Positions 60,232 to 64,000 of a DNA stretch of 64,000 nt are shown here, piece by piece (position 1 is the first letter of the stretch; each line of letters opens with the position of its first letter). Made by a program: the position numbers and the translations under genes. Source of the DNA: Rhodospirillum rubrum ATCC 11170 (GTDB taxonomy: Bacteria > Pseudomonadota > Alphaproteobacteria > Rhodospirillales > Rhodospirillaceae). The notes under the pieces are model-generated. The model did not search any database and was not told the origin of the DNA. It was given only the letters and a program-made list of their open reading frames with translations. The DNA lies in contig NC_007643.1 in assembly GCF_000013085.1 (NCBI RefSeq), positions 977,001-1,041,000 of the forward strand, read 5' to 3'.

Positions 60232-63200
60232 GGTTGTGGCTCTTCCAGGATATGGGTGAGGGGAAAGGCCATGGTGTTATTGCCCTTGAACACGGCGTGT
60301 TGGGCGCCCAGGCGGCGTTCTTGCGCCAGGACGGGCACCCGCAGGCGGACCCATTCCCCCAAGGTGAGGGCGCTTACGGTGGTTCCGCTGCGCAGGGCGG
60401 CATCGCGTTCCAAGCCTTGCATGACGGCGACCGCGAATACCCCGTTTTGGGTGCCGGGCAGCACATCCGCGGCGGTTTCCGAGGCCTCGGCCGCGGACAG
60501 GATGAATTGCCCCGTTTCGTTGAACAGGTTTCCCGAAACCTCTTCAATGTCGAAAGCGCCGGAGTGACAGGTATCGAGGAACAACATTTTGCGTTGCGCC
60601 GGAATATCGCCGAGCAACTCCACCAAACGGTTCGCGTCAAGCCCGCGCTCCTCGGGCGTGGTATAGGCGAGCGGGGTCAGGAAGCGATAGAGTCCCTGTT
60701 CGTCGACCTCGCCATGTCCGGAGAAATAAAGAAGCAGGCTGTCCTCGGGCCGGGTTTCATCGGCGAGCTGGGCCAAATGGGCTTCCAGGGCGGGACGCTC
60801 GGCCTGGGCATCATAAAGCTCGATAACCCGGATCTCCTCATAAACGCCCAGCGCTTGACGCCGAACGGTGGTCGCGAAGGTTCTGGCGTCGGCTACGGCA
60901 TATTGGAGATCATTGCTGGCGCCGGCATAGTCGTTGATGCCAACGGCCAGCACGACAAGTCGGCTGTGGGGGGCGGGGGCTGGTGAGGGAGGGGCCTTCT
61001 CCAGCGGTGGGGGCGGGACCACGAGATCAAAAGCCGTGCGGCCGTAGACCCCGTTTTGTCCATAGGCCCGGATCTCGACCCGGTTGATCCCCTCATTCAG
61101 GGTGACGGCCCGCTCGAATCTCAAGGGGGGCGCGGGGAAGGGAAAGTCTTCCGTATCCGCTGTCTGCGCGGGGTCCGCCGGCTGCGCGGGGGCGATGGCC
61201 GCCGCGATGGCCGTGGTCTTGGGGGAGGAGGCAGCGGACGGCTCGGCGACGGACGGGGGCGCGGCCGAAGGCGCCGAAGCCGAAGGCGGCGAAGGGGGGG
61301 CGGCGACCCGCTTTTCGAAAGCCCGCTTCCGCCCCACGTTGAGCCCGTTGACCAGAACGTCGACCAGTTCCAGGCCGCCGCCGCGATCCTCGACATCAAA
61401 CCGCAAAGCCACCTCCTTTTGGGTCGAAGCCAGGGTCATGACCGAAAGAACCGCCGCGTCCTTGCCGTGAATCGCATCGGACGAACCCGCTTGGCGGGCT
61501 AGGGCGGCGGGGGCGAAACAAGGGTCGGTCTCGTCGCTCCCGCCCACCGATGGCGGGGGCGGGGTGGTCTCAATCACATGAAAGCCGCGGGTGACGGGGG
61601 TGTTTTCCTTGGGGCAGACCTGCGCCAGGGCGACGGAGGGGGGCGGCGCCATCCCCAGAACCGAGCGGATATCTCCGATCTGGGCGAGCGCGAGATCCAG
61701 TCCCCGCCGCGCGCCGATCGGATCGATCAACGCCGGCCAGACCAGACCCGGCTTATGGAACAGACGATACATCTGGGCGAAATCCACCAAGGTCGGGGAT
61801 TGCGCTTTGGCCACGTTGAACAGGTAGCCCACCATGGTCTGCCCGCCACTGTCGGAATGGGCGAAAAAGCCCTCCGGCGTCCAGGCCACCCAGCGGTTGG
61901 AGGCGGGGTGAAGGAAAAAGGCGCCTTGCTCGCGCAGCCCGTTTTCCAAGGTAACATGATACCAACGCAGGGTTCCGTCCCCCAGGGCGGCAACGACGAG
62001 GGGGAGGTTTGGAACGGGAAGAACCCCCCAGACCGGGGCGGGGGTGATCAGGCGGTCAAGCAGGCGTCCGGTCTCGTCGTATAGACGCAGGGAGAATTCG
62101 GCGCCAAGGATGAAGCGCTTGCCATCGGGAAGCAAAGCTTGGCTACGGGCCGTCTCCGCCGGCTCGAGGACCAGGGGGATTTTCCCCAGAAGGGGGGCGC
62201 GGCCGTTGCGCCAGTCAGCCAGACCGGGGCTGGCCGTGGCGCGAACGGTCTCTTGTCCGGCCGGCCCCGGGCGAACCAAGCCCCGGGAAAGATCGATCGT
62301 CCAGGGCGTCTGTCCTCCCTTGGCGATACCGACCTCCAGGAGGGTCCCTTCGGGGGTCACGGCGAAAAAGCCGGAGGCGACATCGCGGAAATCGGCGATG
62401 CCGGCCTCGTGGTGGATGGCCGGCAGCGGCGCCTCGGCCGTTCCCCTCCCCATCATTCCCCAAGACGGATCGGCCGTTCCATACACGACGCCCCCGTCCG
62501 GATGGGGGGCGAGAGCCGTCACCGTGTCGTGTCCCACCGTTCCAAGGACCGACCACTTGCGCTTTTGGGGGGCGTAGGCAAGCAAAAGAGTTCGCTGGTC
62601 GGTGTCGGCGCGGGTGCCGCCGGCGACGAGAACGCTCTCGCCGGCCACGGTCGTCCAGGTGACAAGGGGAGTTTCCCCCGTCTCGCCGGGCGGTACGGAA
62701 AGGATGGTGCCGGCGGCCAGGGTCAGGCCGTCGCGCAGGTCCACAAGGGCCGCCGAGCGATATCCTATGGCGAGGGTTCGACCATCGGGGGAAAAAGCCA
62801 AACCGAAGGGCGTTCCGGTTTTTCTGACGGAAACACGGGCCAAAAGGCGGAAATCCGCGGCGTATAAACGCACAAAGCCGTCGGAACTGGAGACGGCAAG
62901 CCGGCCGTCGGCGGCGAAGGCCAGGGAAGACACGGTGGCGTCCTGAAAGGCCTTGTCCTCGGCCAGGGTCCGGCCGGTCAGCGCGTCCCACACGCGGATA
63001 CCGGCCCCGGCGGCGAAACCGGCGGCGAAGACCTTGCCGTCGGAGCGGTGCCGCAAACTGGTGACGACGGCGGGCAGGCCTTTGATGCGGAATTGGAGCT
63101 TCTGGGCCTTCACGTCGATCAGGTAAAGGGAGGGGCTGCCATCCCAGCTTTGCGCCGTGTACCCCGCCACCAGGGCCTTGCTCCCATCGGGAGACAGGCT

Positions 63201-63482
63201 CACCGTATAAAGGCTTCCTTCGAGCCCGTCCCCTTGGGGCACGGGAACGCCGCCCAAAAGGCGCCCGCTCTGTCCGTCCCAAAGGCGCAGGCTTTTATCA
63301 AGCGAGGCCGTGGCGATCAGGGTGCCCGCGGCGCCAACCGCCAGATCGGTCACCGGCGCCGTGTGCATCCCGGTCTCGAAGCGTAAAAAAGGCTGGTCCG
63401 GCAGACCGCTCTCCTGGCATCGCGCGCCGTGCGCCGTCGCCAAGAACGACAAAAACAGCAGGGTCAGGGCTACCCATCGCAT
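60228..63482 (-). CDS. Exported WD40-repeat protein with C-terminal caspase domain
   Basis: About 1084 aa from the ATG at 63482, which starts a clean signal peptide (MRWVALTLLFLSFLATAHG); a longer frame to 63548 has no such signal. The first about 400 residues form WD40-type beta-propeller repeats (DKSLRLWDGQSGRLLGG, GIRVWDALTGRTLAED). A Pro/Ala-rich linker is followed by the caspase p20 domain with LLLYFSGHGE (His923) and MLFLDTCHSGAF (Cys972). Such fusions join a sensor/scaffold propeller to a protease. It overlaps the next caspase gene (ATGA), so the two are likely co-produced and may act as a cascade. Confidence 0.88.
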   Translation of the reverse strand: MRWVALTLLFLSFLATAHGARCQESGLPDQPFLRFETGMHTAPVTDLAVGAAGTLIATASLDKSLRLWDGQSGRLLGGVPVPQGDGLEGSLYTVSLSPDGSKALVAGYTAQSWDGSPSLYLIDVKAQKLQFRIKGLPAVVTSLRHRSDGKVFAAGFAAGAGIRVWDALTGRTLAEDKAFQDATVSSLAFAADGRLAVSSSDGFVRLYAADFRLLARVSVRKTGTPFGLAFSPDGRTLAIGYRSAALVDLRDGLTLAAGTILSVPPGETGETPLVTWTTVAGESVLVAGGTRADTDQRTLLLAYAPQKRKWSVLGTVGHDTVTALAPHPDGGVVYGTADPSWGMMGRGTAEAPLPAIHHEAGIADFRDVASGFFAVTPEGTLLEVGIAKGGQTPWTIDLSRGLVRPGPAGQETVRATASPGLADWRNGRAPLLGKIPLVLEPAETARSQALLPDGKRFILGAEFSLRLYDETGRLLDRLITPAPVWGVLPVPNLPLVVAALGDGTLRWYHVTLENGLREQGAFFLHPASNRWVAWTPEGFFAHSDSGGQTMVGYLFNVAKAQSPTLVDFAQMYRLFHKPGLVWPALIDPIGARRGLDLALAQIGDIRSVLGMAPPPSVALAQVCPKENTPVTRGFHVIETTPPPPSVGGSDETDPCFAPAALARQAGSSDAIHGKDAAVLSVMTLASTQKEVALRFDVEDRGGGLELVDVLVNGLNVGRKRAFEKRVAAPPSPPSASAPSAAPPSVAEPSAASSPKTTAIAAAIAPAQPADPAQTADTEDFPFPAPPLRFERAVTLNEGINRVEIRAYGQNGVYGRTAFDLVVPPPPLEKAPPSPAPAPHSRLVVLAVGINDYAGASNDLQYAVADARTFATTVRRQALGVYEEIRVIELYDAQAERPALEAHLAQLADETRPEDSLLLYFSGHGEVDEQGLYRFLTPLAYTTPEERGLDANRLVELLGDIPAQRKMLFLDTCHSGAFDIEEVSGNLFNETGQFILSAAEASETAADVLPGTQNGVFAVAVMQGLERDAALRSGTTVSALTLGEWVRLRVPVLAQERRLGAQHAVFKGNNTMAFPLTHILEEPQP

Positions 63483-63579
63483 CCTTCCCTGTCCAAGCGT
63501 CTTCCCTTCGCCAAGCCGGCCGGACGCTGTTTGTGACCCCCTCTGCATTGCTTCCCGCGTCCTTGCTAGGGCCGACGGT

Positions 63580-64000
63580 TCAACGGCAAGAAATCTGCGT
63601 ATTCGGTGTGGAGTCCGGATAAATCAGATAGGATGAGGTGAAGCCGTCAGCTTTGAACTCAGTGTTAAGAGATGTCTCGGCCACTTGAACGGACGTGTTG
63701 TAGCTTCCGCAATATTTGTCCATTGACGTGTAGGTTTTCTCAATTTTTTTCTTATCTTTTTTGTTTTTTGTTTTAATTTTCTTGGATTGTTCAAAGGCGT
63801 ATTCGTAACTTCCGCGCCGATCCTGAACGCCTTTATTGATGTCCTTGGCGACGGAGACATCTTTTTCCGCTCGGCGGCGGATGGCCTCCATGCGGGTCTT
63901 GGCCTCCTGGGCGGAGATGCGCTTGGCCCTGTAATCGGCGTGGACCTGGGCGGCTTCGGTCCGGCGGCAGCTCATCAGGTTGTCGAGGGCTATCTGGGCC
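63580..64000 (-). CDS. Hypothetical protein upstream of the caspase operon (5' end outside window)
   Basis: The frame is open to the right edge, giving 139 visible residues that start AQIALDNLMSCRRTEAAQV. The middle is a highly charged helix (KIKTKNKKDKKKIEKTY) and the C-terminus ends SYLIYPDSTPNTQISCR with two conserved-looking cysteines (Cys in MSCRR and the final SCR, plus one in DKYCGSY). No domain is recognised. Same orientation as the two caspase genes and 97 bp from them, so it is probably the first visible gene of their operon. AT-rich around 63735-63790. Confidence 0.6.
   Translation of the reverse strand, partial: AQIALDNLMSCRRTEAAQVHADYRAKRISAQEAKTRMEAIRRRAEKDVSVAKDINKGVQDRRGSYEYAFEQSKKIKTKNKKDKKKIEKTYTSMDKYCGSYNTSVQVAETSLNTEFKADGFTSSYLIYPDSTPNTQISCR

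Noticed and set aside
61056-63386. Plus-strand frames of 100-250 codons opposite the WD40-caspase gene
   Set aside because: All are shadows of the caspase coding strand.
1-64000. tRNA, rRNA or replication origin features
   Set aside because: No tRNA-like cloverleaf, rRNA segment or origin-type repeat was recognised on either strand by reading.

Overview
The window is high-GC DNA from an alphaproteobacterium, most likely a Rhodospirillales purple bacterium of the Rhodospirillum/Pararhodospirillum kind. That placement rests on codon use, gene content and the style of the IS remnants; species is not proven by the sequence. No rRNA or tRNA gene was seen. The window is dominated by accessory functions: antiviral defence, iron/siderophore uptake, peptide natural-product (RiPP) synthesis, multidrug efflux and secreted caspase-like proteases.

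Layout. 1-2678: the edge of a lasso-type RiPP maturation locus (HprK-like kinase, transglutaminase-like leader peptidase B2, PqqD-like B1) divergent from a JmjC/cupin protein. 2831-4233: decayed IS256-type transposases, a 404-bp internally deleted IS256 derivative and a broken peptide-ABC-transporter ATPase. 4431-14847: a complete type I-C CRISPR-Cas locus (cas3-cas5-cas8c-cas7-cas4-cas1-cas2, then 38 repeats and 37 spacers), enclosed by a 72-bp inverted repeat (3865-3936 and 14885-14956). 15013-19059: an IS630 remnant, a small membrane protein and a 1085-aa LRR-ROC-COR-TIR protein, which looks like a second defence module beside CRISPR.

19371-34478: a siderophore-uptake island. It holds two TonB-dependent receptors, two AraC regulators, two RhtX/FptX-type permeases, a pair of ABC half-transporters resembling YbtP/YbtQ, a PepSY-TM protein and small partners. 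34479-36914: decayed DNA, a CRISPR-repeat-like hairpin and a lower-GC gene for a HEPN-like protein. 37237-45272: a second, richer lasso-type RiPP cluster with B1, B2, cyclase, three HprK-like proteins, two sulfotransferases and a recognisable 52-aa precursor ending in serine. 45400-50293: an EmrA/EmrB/NodT tripartite efflux operon under a MarR repressor, with a matching palindrome at two promoters. 50507-58709: a second siderophore-uptake set (AraC, two ABC half-transporters, TonB receptor, RhtX/FptX permease). 58756-64000: an operon of two exported caspase-family proteins, one with WD40 repeats and one with an EF-hand-like loop, plus an upstream partial gene.

Working together: the CRISPR locus, the TIR-ROCO pair and the HEPN gene lie among transposon debris and look like acquired defence cargo. 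The two iron loci are parallel systems with the same architecture. The 37-45 kb cluster has everything needed for a leader-dependent lasso-like peptide plus two types of tailoring enzyme, kinase-like and sulfotransferase, and is the best candidate for a new product.
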